From positions 590,693 through 654,692 of the forward strand of contig NZ_LK391969.1 in NCBI RefSeq assembly GCF_000939975.1: 64,000 nt of DNA, in the 5' to 3' direction. Positions 1 to 9,149 of the stretch are shown here, one piece after another. The position numbers and the translations under genes are program-made. This DNA comes from Pseudomonas saudimassiliensis. Its GTDB lineage: Bacteria; Pseudomonadota; Gammaproteobacteria; Pseudomonadales; Pseudomonadaceae. Under the pieces are notes generated by a model, which was given only the letters and a program-made list of their open reading frames with translations, was not told the DNA's origin and ran no database searches. The stretch's first letter is position 1; the number at the start of each line of letters is the position of its first letter.

Positions 1-450
1 CACACTGGCCGGCGTCGGCACCGGCGCAGCAGCAAACCCCAGCGACCAGCGATTACTGCGCGCCAGGGCTTGCACCCGGTCGCAAAGCAATTGCCGGACC
101 TTGTCCGGGTTGCGCGAGATGTCTTCGAAGTTCTTCGGCAGGTAATCGGCGGCGCCGGCGTCCAGGGCATCCAGGCTGACCCGGGCGCCCTCGTAGGTCA
201 GCGACGAGAACATCAATACCGGTGTCGGCTGGCGCTGCATGATCTGGCGCACCGCGGTAATTCCATCCATGACCGGCATTTCGTAATCCATGGTGATCAC
301 GTCCGGGTGCAGGGCCAGCGTCTGCTCCACCGCTTCCTGACCGTTAGTGGCCGTGCCCACCACCTGGATCCTTGGGTCGCTTTCGAGGATTTCCTTCACC
401 CGACGGCGAAAGAACCCCGAATCATCCACCACCAACACCTTGACCGCCAT
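1..450 (-). CDS. cheB: Chemotaxis protein-glutamate methylesterase CheB (C-terminus cut by window edge)
   Basis: The visible 150 residues form a CheY-like receiver domain: it begins [18 protein letters not shown] (acidic pair at D9-D10) and carries the phospho-Asp in the stretch [16 protein letters not shown] short Ala/Pro linker follows and the reading frame is still open at base 1, so the methylesterase domain with its Ser-His-Asp triad lies outside the window. CheB removes methyl groups from chemoreceptors and is switched on when CheA phosphorylates the receiver. The start at 450 is preceded by GGGGAGAGG. It follows cheA by 11 bases in the same operon, the usual Pseudomonas order. Another receiver-output protein is possible in principle, but position and sequence make CheB very likely. 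Confidence 0.93.
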   Translation of the reverse strand, partial: MAVKVLVVDDSGFFRRRVKEILESDPRIQVVGTATNGQEAVEQTLALHPDVITMDYEMPVMDGITAVRQIMQRQPTPVLMFSSLTYEGARVSLDALDAGAADYLPKNFEDISRNPDKVRQLLCDRVQALARSNRWSLGFAAAPVPTPASV

Positions 451-461
451 ATCCTCTCCCC

Positions 462-2540
462 TCAGCCGCGGCGCGCGTAGCGTTTGAGCAGACCGGGAAT
501 GTCCAGAATCAGCGCGATACGGCCGTCACCGGTAATGGTCGCTCCGGCCATGCCGGCGGTGCCGTGCAACATGCGTCCCAGCGGCTTGATGACCACTTCT
601 TCCTGGCCGACCAGTTGATCGACCACAAAACCGACCCGCTGGGTGCCGACCGACACGATGACCACGCTCGCTGCCGAGCGGTCGGTTTCCTGCGGTGCGC
701 CGGGCATCAGCCAGCGCTTGAGCCAGAACAGCGGCAGCGCCTTGTCCCGTACCAGGATTACTTCCTGCCCGTCCACCACGTTGGTGCGCGACAGGTCGAG
801 ACTGTAGATTTCATTGACGCTGACCAGCGGCAGGGCAAACGCCTGGTTGCTCAGCATGACCATCAGGGTCGGCATGATCGCCAGGGTCAGGGGTACCTTG
901 ATGGCAATCTGGGTACCCACGCCCTTGGTCGATTCGATGCCGATGGTGCCATTGAGCTGGGCGATGCGGGTGCGTACCACGTCCATGCCCACGCCGCGGC
1001 CGGAGACATCGGACACTTCGGTCTTGGTGGAGAAGCCGGCAGCCAGGATCAGGTTGAAGCATTCGCTCTCGCTCAACCGCTCGGCGGCGTCGCGCTCCAT
1101 CATGCCCTTCTCCACCGCCTTGGCCCGTAGCACTTCGGGGTCCATACCGCGACCGTCATCAGTGATGGTCAACAGGATATGGTCGCCTTCCTGCCGCGCC
1201 GCAAGCACCATGCTGCCCACCCGGGGCTTGCCCGCGGCTTCGCGTTCTTCGGGCATCTCGATGCCGTGATCGACCGAGTTGCGCACCAGGTGCACCAGCG
1301 GATCGGCCAGGGCTTCGACCAGGTTCTTGTCCAGGTCGGTATCCTCGCCGATCAGCTCCAGGGTGATCTCCTTCTTCAGACTGCGCGACAGATCACGCAC
1401 CACCCGGGGGAAGCGGCCGAACACCTTCTTGATCGGCTGCATGCGGGTCTTCATCACCGAGGCCTGCAAATCGGCGGTGACCACATCCAGATTACCCACC
1501 GCCTTGGCCAGCTCTTCGTCCTCACTGCTGAGGCCCAGGCGTACCAGGCGGTTACGCACCAACACCAGCTCGCCCACCATGTTCATGATCTCGTCGAGCC
1601 GGGCGGTATCAACCCGTACCGTGGTTTCCACGGCGGGGGCGTCACCACTGGCGTCAGACTTTCTCTCTGGCCGCGGGTTGGCGGGCGGCTTGGCCGCCGC
1701 CACGGGAGCGGCGGGTACCGATGCAGGGGCGGTCGGCGCGGGCGTCGGGGGTACGACGGGCGCCTCGCCCGGACCCTTGCCGGGACCATGGAGCTGATCC
1801 AGCAGGGCTTCAAATTCGTCGTCGGTGATCAGCTCACCGGCGCCGGCGGCGGGCTCAGAAGCGGCAGTCGTAGGGGATACCGGCGCGGCGGGTTCGGCCG
1901 CGCCCGGGCCTTTGCCCGCCCCATGCAACTGATCGAGCAAGGCCTCGAACTCATCGTCGGTAATGTCATCGCCGGTCGGCGCGGGCGCCATGGCTGGCGG
2001 CGCCTCGCCCGCTTCCGGTTTGACGTGTAGAGCCTCGAGCAGCAGTTCGAATTCGTCGTCGGTGATATCGCCGTCAGCCAGGTCTGGCTCCGCTGGCACG
2101 GGCCCCGGCTCAGCGGCGACCGCGACAGGTGCAGGGGCCTGCGCCGCGAGGGCGGGCTGCGCTAGCGCGGAAAGCGCTGCCAGCAGCTGCGGCTCGGCGG
2201 GGGTCGGCGCCTCGCCTTCACGCACCTGGGCAAACATGCTGTTGATGGTATCGAGCGCCTGCAGCACCACGTCCATCAGTTCGGCGTCGACCTGGCGCTC
2301 GCCCTTGCGCAGGATGTCGAAGACGTTTTCCGCGATATGGCAGCAGGCAACCAGGGCGTCCAGCTGCAGGAAGCCGGCACCGCCCTTGACCGTGTGGAAG
2401 CCGCGGAAGATCGCGTTGAGCAGGTCGGTATCGCCAGGGCGGTTCTCCAGATCCACCAGCTGTTCCGACAGTAGTTCGAGAATTTCCCCGGCTTCCACCA
2501 GGAAGTCCTGGAGAATCTCTTCGTCCGCATCAAAGCTCAT
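462..2540 (-). CDS. cheA: Chemotaxis histidine kinase CheA
   Basis: 692 residues. An N-terminal HPt domain carries the phospho-accepting His49 ([10 protein letters not shown]). A long Ala/Pro-rich linker (about 110-305) follows. Then come the dimerisation helices (from [19 protein letters not shown], about 307), the HATPase domain ([20 protein letters not shown]) and a C-terminal CheW-like domain that docks to receptors. The linker holds three copies of an acidic motif, [15 protein letters not shown] or close variants, at about 159-172, 193-206 and 238-251, and no recognisable folded P2 domain. CheA phosphorylates CheY and CheB at the receptor arrays. The start has AAGGGAG upstream. It lies 48 bases after cheZ and 11 bases before cheB, so co-transcription is likely. 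Confidence 0.97.
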   Translation of the reverse strand: MSFDADEEILQDFLVEAGEILELLSEQLVDLENRPGDTDLLNAIFRGFHTVKGGAGFLQLDALVACCHIAENVFDILRKGERQVDAELMDVVLQALDTINSMFAQVREGEAPTPAEPQLLAALSALAQPALAAQAPAPVAVAAEPGPVPAEPDLADGDITDDEFELLLEALHVKPEAGEAPPAMAPAPTGDDITDDEFEALLDQLHGAGKGPGAAEPAAPVSPTTAASEPAAGAGELITDDEFEALLDQLHGPGKGPGEAPVVPPTPAPTAPASVPAAPVAAAKPPANPRPERKSDASGDAPAVETTVRVDTARLDEIMNMVGELVLVRNRLVRLGLSSEDEELAKAVGNLDVVTADLQASVMKTRMQPIKKVFGRFPRVVRDLSRSLKKEITLELIGEDTDLDKNLVEALADPLVHLVRNSVDHGIEMPEEREAAGKPRVGSMVLAARQEGDHILLTITDDGRGMDPEVLRAKAVEKGMMERDAAERLSESECFNLILAAGFSTKTEVSDVSGRGVGMDVVRTRIAQLNGTIGIESTKGVGTQIAIKVPLTLAIMPTLMVMLSNQAFALPLVSVNEIYSLDLSRTNVVDGQEVILVRDKALPLFWLKRWLMPGAPQETDRSAASVVIVSVGTQRVGFVVDQLVGQEEVVIKPLGRMLHGTAGMAGATITGDGRIALILDIPGLLKRYARRG

Positions 2541-2588
2541 TCAACGCTCCCTTGCCCTGCGACAAAATACCAACGGTGTCGTCAGCCC

Positions 2589-3392
2589 CTAGAACCCGAG
2601 ACTGGACAGCAGGTCATCAACTTCATCCTGCCCCGACACCACATCATCCCTCTTATCGGCATGAATCTGCGGACCTTCACCCTGGTGCGAGGTTTTTTTC
2701 ACTTCCGGGCCAGTAAAGTTGTGCTGGATGCCCGCCATACGGTCGACCTGGCCGGCCATGCGAACGAGATTCAGCAGGCTGTCCTCGACATCGTGCACCA
2801 GGGTAATAACTCGCTTGATCACCTGGCCGGTCAGGTCCTGATAATCCTGGGCCATGAGAATGTCATTCAGGTTCGATGACACCTCGGCGCTCTGCTGCTC
2901 GCTGCGCTCGAGGAACGCCAGGATGTTGCGCGACAGTTCACGGAACTCCGCTGCGCTCATCTCGCGGCGCTGCAGGCGCTCCCACTCGGCGCGCAGCGTT
3001 GCCGCTTCCTGGCCCAAGGCGGACACCACCGGGGCGCTGCTCTCGACCAGATCCATGGTGCGGTTGGCGGCCTTGTCGGTCAGCCGCACCACATAGTCCA
3101 GCCGGTCCGAGGCGTCGGAGATCTTCGAGGCTTCGGTCGCCTCGGCGTCGCCATCCAGGGTGCGGGCCGTGTCTATCTGGAAATTGATGATCGAGTTGTG
3201 CAGCGCGCGGGTAAGCTTGCCAACTTCGTAATACAGGCCGCGGTCGCGGGCCTGATTGATCTCATGGATGACCAGTACTGCCTCGCGGTAATCCCCCTCT
3301 TCGAGGTGGTCCACCAGCTTCCGGGCATTGTTTTTCAGGGAATGCTCGAATTCATCAGCGATTATCTGGCCGGGTTCACTGCTCAGTGCCAT
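2589..3392 (-). CDS. cheZ: Protein phosphatase CheZ
   Basis: 267 residues, largely helical. The central bundle holds the catalytic stretch AQDYQDLTGQVIKR, where D186 and Q190 correspond to the Asp and Gln that position water for CheY-P dephosphorylation in enterobacterial CheZ. The C-terminus, DEVDDLLSSLGF, matches the CheY-binding tail, separated from the bundle by a polar, probably flexible linker. CheZ ends the motility signal by dephosphorylating CheY-P. It sits between cheY (15 bases upstream) and cheA, an arrangement seen in polar flagellates. The protein is longer than the enterobacterial one, as is usual in Pseudomonas. Confidence 0.96.
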   Translation of the reverse strand: MALSSEPGQIIADEFEHSLKNNARKLVDHLEEGDYREAVLVIHEINQARDRGLYYEVGKLTRALHNSIINFQIDTARTLDGDAEATEASKISDASDRLDYVVRLTDKAANRTMDLVESSAPVVSALGQEAATLRAEWERLQRREMSAAEFRELSRNILAFLERSEQQSAEVSSNLNDILMAQDYQDLTGQVIKRVITLVHDVEDSLLNLVRMAGQVDRMAGIQHNFTGPEVKKTSHQGEGPQIHADKRDDVVSGQDEVDDLLSSLGF

Positions 3393-3407
3393 AACGTCCC
3401 CCGAGGG

Positions 3408-3785
3408 CTACTTTGCCTCGATTCGCTCGAATACCTTTTCGATCTTTTCCTTCAGCGCCTGGGCAGTGAAGGGCTTGACCACATAACCATTGACCCCGGC
3501 CTGGGCCGCCTCGATGATCTGATCCCGCTTGGCTTCAGCGGTGACCATCAGGACCGGCAGGTGCTTCAGGCGTTCGTCCGCCCGTACCGCCCGCAGCAGG
3601 TCGATACCGCTCATGCCGGGCATGTTCCAGTCGGTCACCAGGAAGTCGAAACTGCCACTCTGCAGCATGGGTAGCGCGGTGGTGCCGTCATCCGCTTCCG
3701 CGGTATTGGTGAACCCCAGATCGCGCAACAGGTTCTTGATAATGCGCCGCATCGTCGAAAAATCATCGACGATGAGAATTTTCAT
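3408..3785 (-). CDS. cheY: Chemotaxis response regulator CheY
   Basis: Single-domain receiver of 125 residues from [14 protein letters not shown]. The acidic pair is D7-D8, the phospho-Asp D52 (VTDWNMPGM), the switch Thr T82 (MVTAEAK) and the conserved Lys K104 (VVKPF). Phosphorylated CheY binds the flagellar switch. The start is uncertain: ATG at 3785 gives the length usual in Pseudomonas but has a weak ribosome-binding site, while an in-frame TTG at 3797, four codons upstream, lies five bases after a clear GGAGG. A 112-base gap separates it from fliA and only 15 bases from cheZ. Confidence 0.96.
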   Translation of the reverse strand: MKILIVDDFSTMRRIIKNLLRDLGFTNTAEADDGTTALPMLQSGSFDFLVTDWNMPGMSGIDLLRAVRADERLKHLPVLMVTAEAKRDQIIEAAQAGVNGYVVKPFTAQALKEKIEKVFERIEAK

Positions 3786-3897
3786 GTTCTTGTCCAAGTC
3801 GACCTCCATACAAACCAGAAGAAGTGCAGTCAGGGTGCTCCTGTTCTGCACTTCATTAAACTGTTGTCATTAATCAGGGATACGCCTGAAACGCCGC

Positions 3898-4608
3898 TCA
3901 ACCGTCGCGCCAGTCGGCCATCCGGGCGCGCAGTCGCGCGGCGCACTGGCTGTGCAACTGACTGACTCTCGATTCGCTGACACCCAGCACCGCACCGATC
4001 TCCTTGAGATTGAGCTCTTCATCGTAATACAGCGACAGCACCAGCTGCTCGCGCTCGGGCAACCGGGAGATCGCCTCGGCCAATGCGTTGCGGAAACGTT
4101 CATCCTCCACTCCATCGAAGGCTTCGTGGTCGGAACCGACTTCGGCCGGTGCGCCGGCCTCCAGCAGGTCTTCGAAGCTGAACAGGCGGCTGCCGGCCGT
4201 GTCGTTGAGAATCGCGTAATAATCCTCGAGGCTCATCTCCAATTCGGCAGCAACCTCGTGATCTTTAGCGTCACGACCGACTTTCGCTTCAACGGCGCGA
4301 ATCGCGCCACTGACCAGCCGGGTATTGCGATGGACCGAGCGGGGGGCCCAATCGCCCTTGCGCACATCATCGAGCATGGCGCCGCGGATGCGGATGCCGG
4401 CATAGGTCTCGAAACTGGCGCCCTTGCTGTGGTCGAACTTGCGGGACGCTTCCAGCAGCCCCAGCATGCCCGCCTGGATCAGATCTTCCACCTGCACGCT
4501 GGCCGGCAGGCGCGCCAGCATGTGATAGGCAATACGCTTGACCAGCGGCGCAAACTGCTGCACCAGGCGATCCTGTTCGGTGGCGGCGCCCATGGTGCGC
4601 GCGTACAT
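3898..4608 (-). CDS. fliA: RNA polymerase sigma factor FliA (sigma-28)
   Basis: 236 residues from the preferred start. Region 2 (LVKRIAYHMLARLPASVQVEDLIQ) and the long stretch around GASFETYAGIRIRGAMLDDVRKGDW are typical of flagellar sigma-28. Region 4 near the C-terminus (ELNLKEIGAVLGVSESRVSQL) is the -35-binding helix-turn-helix. FliA transcribes late flagellar genes such as flagellin and chemotaxis genes. I chose ATG 4608 because GGAGGAGGTG lies eight bases upstream. An earlier in-frame ATG at 4635 overlaps the fleN stop as ATGA and would add nine Gly-rich residues, so translational coupling from that point is also possible. Confidence 0.95.
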   Translation of the reverse strand: MYARTMGAATEQDRLVQQFAPLVKRIAYHMLARLPASVQVEDLIQAGMLGLLEASRKFDHSKGASFETYAGIRIRGAMLDDVRKGDWAPRSVHRNTRLVSGAIRAVEAKVGRDAKDHEVAAELEMSLEDYYAILNDTAGSRLFSFEDLLEAGAPAEVGSDHEAFDGVEDERFRNALAEAISRLPEREQLVLSLYYDEELNLKEIGAVLGVSESRVSQLHSQCAARLRARMADWRDG

Positions 4609-4616
4609 ATTGACGC

Positions 4617-4626
4617 CACCTCCTCC
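4617..4626 (-). promoter_or_regulatory. Strong ribosome-binding site deciding the fliA start
   Basis: Read on the minus strand this is GGAGGAGGTG, almost fully complementary to the 16S rRNA tail, eight bases before the ATG at 4608. It falls inside the reading frame that opens at the ATGA overlap with fleN (4632-4635), which argues that the downstream ATG is used, or that both are. Confidence 0.7.
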
Positions 4627-4631
4627 TACAC

Positions 4632-5456
4632 TCATGGGGCCACTTCGCTCCGCTGTACCAGACGCTCGACAAAGAATTCCAGATGCCCGCGAGGGCTGGA
4701 CGGCAGCGGCCAGGCATCGACCTTGCGGGCAATGGCGCGGAAGGCCAGCGCAGCCTTGCTGCGGGGGAAGGCATCAAAGATGGCCCGCTGCCGCTGAGCC
4801 GCCTTGCGCACGGTTTCGTCGTAGGGAATCGCGCCGACGTACTGGAGCGTCACCTCGAGGAAGCGGTCGGTTACCTGCACCAGCTTGTTGAATACGTTAT
4901 GACCTTCCTGGGGGCTGTGGACCATGCTGGCCAGCACCCGGAAGCGGGACACGCCATGGTCCCGGTTGAGCAGTTTGATCAGTGCATAGGCATCGGTGAT
5001 GGAAGTCGGCTCGTCACAGACCACCACGACCACCTCCTGGGCGGCCCGCACGAAGCTGACCACCGAATCGCCGATACCCGCAGCGGTGTCGACCACCAGG
5101 ATATCCAGGTCATCGCCGATATCGCTGAAGGCCTGGATCAGACCGGCATGTTCCCGTGGACCGAGGTTGACCATATCGGCGGCGCCGGAGGCAGCGGGGA
5201 CGATACGAATCCCCCCCGGCCCGTTGATCATCACCTCACGCAGGTCGCAATGGCCAGCCAAGACGTCAGCCAGCGTCGCCTTGGGTCGCAGGCCCAATTG
5301 CACGTCCACGTTGGCCAGGCCCAGGTCGGCGTCCATCAACACTACGCGACGCCCGAGCTCGGCCAGCGCCAGGGACAGGTTGACCGACACATTGGTCTTG
5401 CCCACGCCGCCCTTGCCGCCGGTTACCGCAATTACCTGAACCGGATGATTGCCCAT
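4632..5456 (-). CDS. fleN: Flagellar number regulator FleN (MinD/ParA-like ATPase, FlhG)
   Basis: 274 residues from MGNHPVQVIAVTGG. The deviant Walker A GGKGGVGKT is at 13-21, followed by the MDADLGLANVD switch region typical of FleN/FlhG. In Pseudomonas FleN binds the master activator FleQ and holds it back, keeping the flagellum count at one. It also acts with FlhF in placing the flagellum at the pole. The frame is open upstream to 5567, but ATG 5456 matches the family start and lies 25 bases after the flhF stop. The stop codon overlaps a possible fliA start (ATGA). Confidence 0.96.
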   Translation of the reverse strand: MGNHPVQVIAVTGGKGGVGKTNVSVNLSLALAELGRRVVLMDADLGLANVDVQLGLRPKATLADVLAGHCDLREVMINGPGGIRIVPAASGAADMVNLGPREHAGLIQAFSDIGDDLDILVVDTAAGIGDSVVSFVRAAQEVVVVVCDEPTSITDAYALIKLLNRDHGVSRFRVLASMVHSPQEGHNVFNKLVQVTDRFLEVTLQYVGAIPYDETVRKAAQRQRAIFDAFPRSKAALAFRAIARKVDAWPLPSSPRGHLEFFVERLVQRSEVAP

Positions 5457-5481
5457 TCTGTGCTGTCGCCTTCTGAAATCG

Positions 5482-6819
5482 TTAACTTGCGCGCTGATTG
5501 TGAAGTATACCGGCAAATACATCGGCCATGGTCTGATCCTCAGCGGTCTCATTCCCCGCCAGGCCAACGGCGCGGCTGACCAACTGGTGGCCTACCCCAC
5601 GGGCCAGATCATCCGGAATGCGCTGGCCATCGGCCACATAGGCTACCGGGAGTTGCTGCTCCATGGCCAGCCCCAGCGCTTCGCCGAGGGTGGCGGCTTC
5701 ATCGACCTTGGTCAGAATGCAGCCCACCGGGTTGCAGCCGCGATAGTTATGCCAGGCCGCCTTGAGCACCCGGTACTGGCTGGTCGCGGCCAGCACCAGC
5801 AGCGTGCTGACGCGGGCGCCCTGGGCAGCCAGCTCACTCAACTGGCCCCGCAGGTGCGGGTCCTGTGCCTGCAGGCCGGCGGTATCCACCAGCACCAGGC
5901 GCTTGTTCCCGAACTCTTCCAGTACCTCGGCCAAGCTGTTCTGTTCATCGACCACCCGCACCGGCACGTTGAGGATCCGGCCCAGGGTACGCAGCTGCTC
6001 ATGGGCGCCGATGCGGTAGGTATCCATGGTCACCAGCGCCACGTTCTGACTGCCGTGCTTGAGCACATAACGCGCGGCCAGCTTGCCCAGGGTGGTGGTC
6101 TTGCCGGCGCCGGTAGGGCCGACCAGGGCGATCACGCCGCCGCGCTCGATCAGTTCGTCGCGCAGCACCGGCAGGCCCTGGGACAGATGGGCCAGCAGCA
6201 GGCGCCAGGCCTGGCGTACGTCGGTGACCTCGGCCACCTTGGTCAACAGTTCCTTGCACAGTTCGGCTGGCAGGCCCAGGTGAATCAGCTTGCGCCACAG
6301 GCTGGCCTGGCGCGGTTGGTGCTGATTGACCTGCCCCCACGCCAGGCCGCCCAACTGGGATTCGAGCATCTCGCGCAGGCCGGCAATCTCGGAACGCATG
6401 GCGTCCAGCTCCTCACCACCCACCGGGGCAGGATGCGCTGCCGCCTCGGCGGCAGGCGCAGCGCGCTCGCTGTGCAGCCGCTCGATCAGCCCCTGGGCCA
6501 CGGCGGAACCCTGCTCGGCCGCCTGGCGCATGCTGTCACCAAATAATTGACGGTTGACGCTGGGGCCTTCGGCGGGGCGCTCGCCCTCCTCCAGACTGGC
6601 CCGGGCGCTGAGGATGCGCTCCTGGGTCTTCTTCAGTTCCAGGTCCAGGCCAGGGGTCGGCGGCGTCAGCCGGGGCGCTTCATAATCCAGCGCCGCGGTC
6701 AGCTCAACACCGCCGGCCACGCGCCGGTTGGCGATGATGGAGGCGTCGGCGCCCATCTCGTCCCGTACCAGCTTCATTGCCGAGCGCATGTCTGCCGCAA
6801 AAAAACGTTTGACTCTCAT
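5482..6819 (-). CDS. flhF: Flagellar biosynthesis GTPase FlhF
   Basis: 445 residues in three parts. The N-terminal B region starts MRVKRFFAADMRSAMKLVR and continues into a variable Ala/Pro/Glu-rich stretch (about 45-140). A helical N domain follows, then an SRP-type GTPase domain with P-loop GPTGAGKTTT at about 234-243. It also has the VTMDTYRIGAHEQL and LVDTAGLQ motifs shared with Ffh and FtsY. FlhF recruits the first flagellar basal-body components to the cell pole. It lies between flhA and fleN in the same direction with short gaps (22 and 25 bases), so all three are probably one transcript. Confidence 0.96.
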   Translation of the reverse strand: MRVKRFFAADMRSAMKLVRDEMGADASIIANRRVAGGVELTAALDYEAPRLTPPTPGLDLELKKTQERILSARASLEEGERPAEGPSVNRQLFGDSMRQAAEQGSAVAQGLIERLHSERAAPAAEAAAHPAPVGGEELDAMRSEIAGLREMLESQLGGLAWGQVNQHQPRQASLWRKLIHLGLPAELCKELLTKVAEVTDVRQAWRLLLAHLSQGLPVLRDELIERGGVIALVGPTGAGKTTTLGKLAARYVLKHGSQNVALVTMDTYRIGAHEQLRTLGRILNVPVRVVDEQNSLAEVLEEFGNKRLVLVDTAGLQAQDPHLRGQLSELAAQGARVSTLLVLAATSQYRVLKAAWHNYRGCNPVGCILTKVDEAATLGEALGLAMEQQLPVAYVADGQRIPDDLARGVGHQLVSRAVGLAGNETAEDQTMADVFAGILHNQRAS

Positions 6820-6841
6820 GGCCTGTTCTCACCCTGTGTAA

Positions 6842-8968
6842 TCAATTCTGTCCAACGGTGGCAACGATGGTGACCTGCTTGCTGTCCGGAATTTCCTGGT
6901 AGGACAGCACATGGGCGCCGGGCGCCGCGTAGCGAACGAACCGTGCCATCATGTTGCGTACCGGGCCGGCAACCAGCAGGATCGCCGGCTTGCCCATCAT
7001 TTCCTGCCGCTGCACCATGTCCGCCAGGGACCGCTGCAGCTTCTCCGCCATGCCCGGTTCCAGCAGAATGCCGTCATCGTTGCCTTGTCCGGCCTTCTGC
7101 AGGCTTTGAAGCAATATTTGTTCCAACCTGGGCTCAAGGGTGATCACGGGCAGCTCGGAGTCAAGCCCGACAATGCTTTGCACGATGGAGCGTGACAGGG
7201 CGATGCGCACCGCGCCGATCAGCGCGCCGGTATCTTGACTCTTGCCCGACTGATTGGCGATGGCCTCGGCGATGGTGCGGATGTCCCGTACCGGTACCTG
7301 CTCCTGCAATAATCCCTGCAGCACCTTGAGCAGCCCGGACAGCGAAATGATCCCGGGAACCAGCTCCTCGGCCAGTTTCGGCGAAGCCTTGGCCAGCACC
7401 TTGAGCAACTGCTGGACCTCTTCGTGACCGAGTAGCTCATGGGAATGCTTGTGGAGGATCTGATTGAGATGGGTCGCGACCACGGTGCTCACATCCACCA
7501 CGGTGTAACCCAGTGACTGGGCCTGGTCCTTGTGCGCCGGCTCGATCCACACTGCATCCAGGCCAAACGCAGGGTCCTTGCCGGCGATGCCCTTGATCTC
7601 ACCGAACACCTGCCCCGGGTTGATCGCCAGTTCACGGTCCGCGTACACCTCGGCCTCAGCCACTCCAACACCCATCAGGGTGATGCGATAGACGTTCGGT
7701 GCCAGGTCCAGGTTGTCACGGATGTGCACCGACGGCATCAGGAAACCCAGGTCCTGGGACAGCTTCTTGCGAATCCCCTTGATACGCGCCAGCAGCTGCC
7801 CGCCCTGGCTGCGATCCACCAGCGGGATCAATCGGTAACCCACTTCCAGGCCGACCATGTCCACCGGGGTGACATCATCCCAGCCCAGTTCGCGGTTCTC
7901 CGGATGGGCCACGGCGGGCAGCTGCGCCCGCTGTTGCTCGGCGACCTGTTCGGCCTCGGCCTTGAGCCGCTGTTTGTGGGCAATGAAATAGGCGCCGCCG
8001 GCGGCGAGCGCACCCAACCCAAGGAAGGATAGGTGCGGCATGCCGGGAATCAGCCCCATGACAATCATGATGGCGGCGGCAATGCCGAGCGCCTTGGGCG
8101 AGGCGAACATCTGCCGCTTGACCTGCCCGCCCATGTCTTCGGAGGTAGAGACCCGGGTGACCATGATGGCCGCCGCGGTGGACAGCAGCAGCGAGGGAAT
8201 CTGCGCCACCAGGCCGTCGCCGATGGTCAGCAGCACGTAGATTTCCCCGGCCTCGGCAAACCCCAGCCCGTGCTGGGCCATGCCAATGGCCAGGCCGCCG
8301 ATGACGTTGATGAACAGGATCAGCAGACCCGCGACCGCATCCCCGCGCACGAACTTGCTGGCACCGTCCATGGAGCCGTAGAAATCCGCTTCCTGGGCGA
8401 CCTCCATCCGACGCGTCTTGGCCTCGTTCTGGTCGATCAGGCCGGCATTGAGGTCGGCGTCAATCGCCATCTGCTTGCCGGGCATGGCATCCAGGGTAAA
8501 GCGTGCGCTTACTTCGGAAATCCGCCCCGCACCCTTGGTCACCACCACGAAGTTGATGATCATGAGGATGATGAACACCACCAGGCCGACCACGAAGTTA
8601 CCGCCGATCACCACCTCGCCGAACGCCTGGATCACCTTGCCCGCCGCATCGCCACCTTCATGGCCATGCAGCAGCACCACCCGTGTCGATGCTACGTTCA
8701 GCGCCAGGCGCAGCAGGGTGGCCACCAGCAGAATGGTCGGAAAGGCAGCAAAATCGAGCGGCCGCAGCGCATAGGCGCAGACCAGCAGCACCACCAGCGA
8801 CAGCGCGATGTTGAACGTGAAGAAAACGTCCAGCAGAAAGGGCGGCACTGGCAGCATCATCATGCCCAGCATGGCCAACAGCAGGATCGGCACGCCCAGG
8901 CTACCATGGCGCAAGCCCGCCAGATTGCTGCGCATGGAACTGATCATTTCACCGCGATTGACAGCCAT
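6842..8968 (-). CDS. flhA: Flagellar type III export gate protein FlhA
   Basis: 708 residues from ATG 8968. The N-terminal half holds about eight membrane segments, beginning with two long hydrophobic stretches after residue 18, and the cytoplasmic loop with the family signature around GRISEVSARFTLDAMPGKQM. The C-terminal half is the soluble ring domain that binds chaperone-substrate complexes. FlhA forms the nonameric export gate inside the flagellar basal body. The frame extends upstream to 9025, but the family start aligns with MAVNRGEMISSMRSN, and the sigma-54 promoter at 9026-9041 places the transcript start close to or inside that extension. It is the first gene of the operon running down to cheB. 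Confidence 0.96.
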   Translation of the reverse strand: MAVNRGEMISSMRSNLAGLRHGSLGVPILLLAMLGMMMLPVPPFLLDVFFTFNIALSLVVLLVCAYALRPLDFAAFPTILLVATLLRLALNVASTRVVLLHGHEGGDAAGKVIQAFGEVVIGGNFVVGLVVFIILMIINFVVVTKGAGRISEVSARFTLDAMPGKQMAIDADLNAGLIDQNEAKTRRMEVAQEADFYGSMDGASKFVRGDAVAGLLILFINVIGGLAIGMAQHGLGFAEAGEIYVLLTIGDGLVAQIPSLLLSTAAAIMVTRVSTSEDMGGQVKRQMFASPKALGIAAAIMIVMGLIPGMPHLSFLGLGALAAGGAYFIAHKQRLKAEAEQVAEQQRAQLPAVAHPENRELGWDDVTPVDMVGLEVGYRLIPLVDRSQGGQLLARIKGIRKKLSQDLGFLMPSVHIRDNLDLAPNVYRITLMGVGVAEAEVYADRELAINPGQVFGEIKGIAGKDPAFGLDAVWIEPAHKDQAQSLGYTVVDVSTVVATHLNQILHKHSHELLGHEEVQQLLKVLAKASPKLAEELVPGIISLSGLLKVLQGLLQEQVPVRDIRTIAEAIANQSGKSQDTGALIGAVRIALSRSIVQSIVGLDSELPVITLEPRLEQILLQSLQKAGQGNDDGILLEPGMAEKLQRSLADMVQRQEMMGKPAILLVAGPVRNMMARFVRYAAPGAHVLSYQEIPDSKQVTIVATVGQN

Positions 8969-9025
8969 TCCCCTAAGGTACCCCGGACAAAATATTGACG
9001 TGAAAGCTTCCCTGAGCCTGTTCAA

Positions 9026-9041
9026 GGCAAGAACTGTTCCA
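9026..9041 (-). promoter_or_regulatory. Sigma-54 promoter of the flhA operon
   Basis: On the minus strand the sequence is TGGAAC-AGTTC-TTGCC, which matches the -24/-12 consensus TGGCAC-N5-TTGCW with the invariant GG and GC correctly spaced. It lies 57 bases before the chosen flhA start. In Pseudomonas flhA is a FleQ/RpoN-dependent class II flagellar gene, so the site fits known regulation. The FleQ-binding sites themselves were not identified. Confidence 0.8.
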
Positions 9042-9149
9042 CAAAATTGAAAAAAACATTCACCGACCAGGACATTGTTTCTGTGCCGTCAGTCACTAGT
9101 GTGCATAATCCTGTGTCACCGGATGGCGGTTTCGCTAACGAGAGAGTTC

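Noticed and set aside
159..172. Empty placeholder row at the top of the findings list
   Set aside because: It holds no observation; the CheA linker observation is given in the entry that follows it.
8033..8998. A 321-codon open frame antisense to flhA
   Set aside because: It is a GC-rich shadow of flhA with His/Gln-rich, low-complexity translation and no ribosome site.
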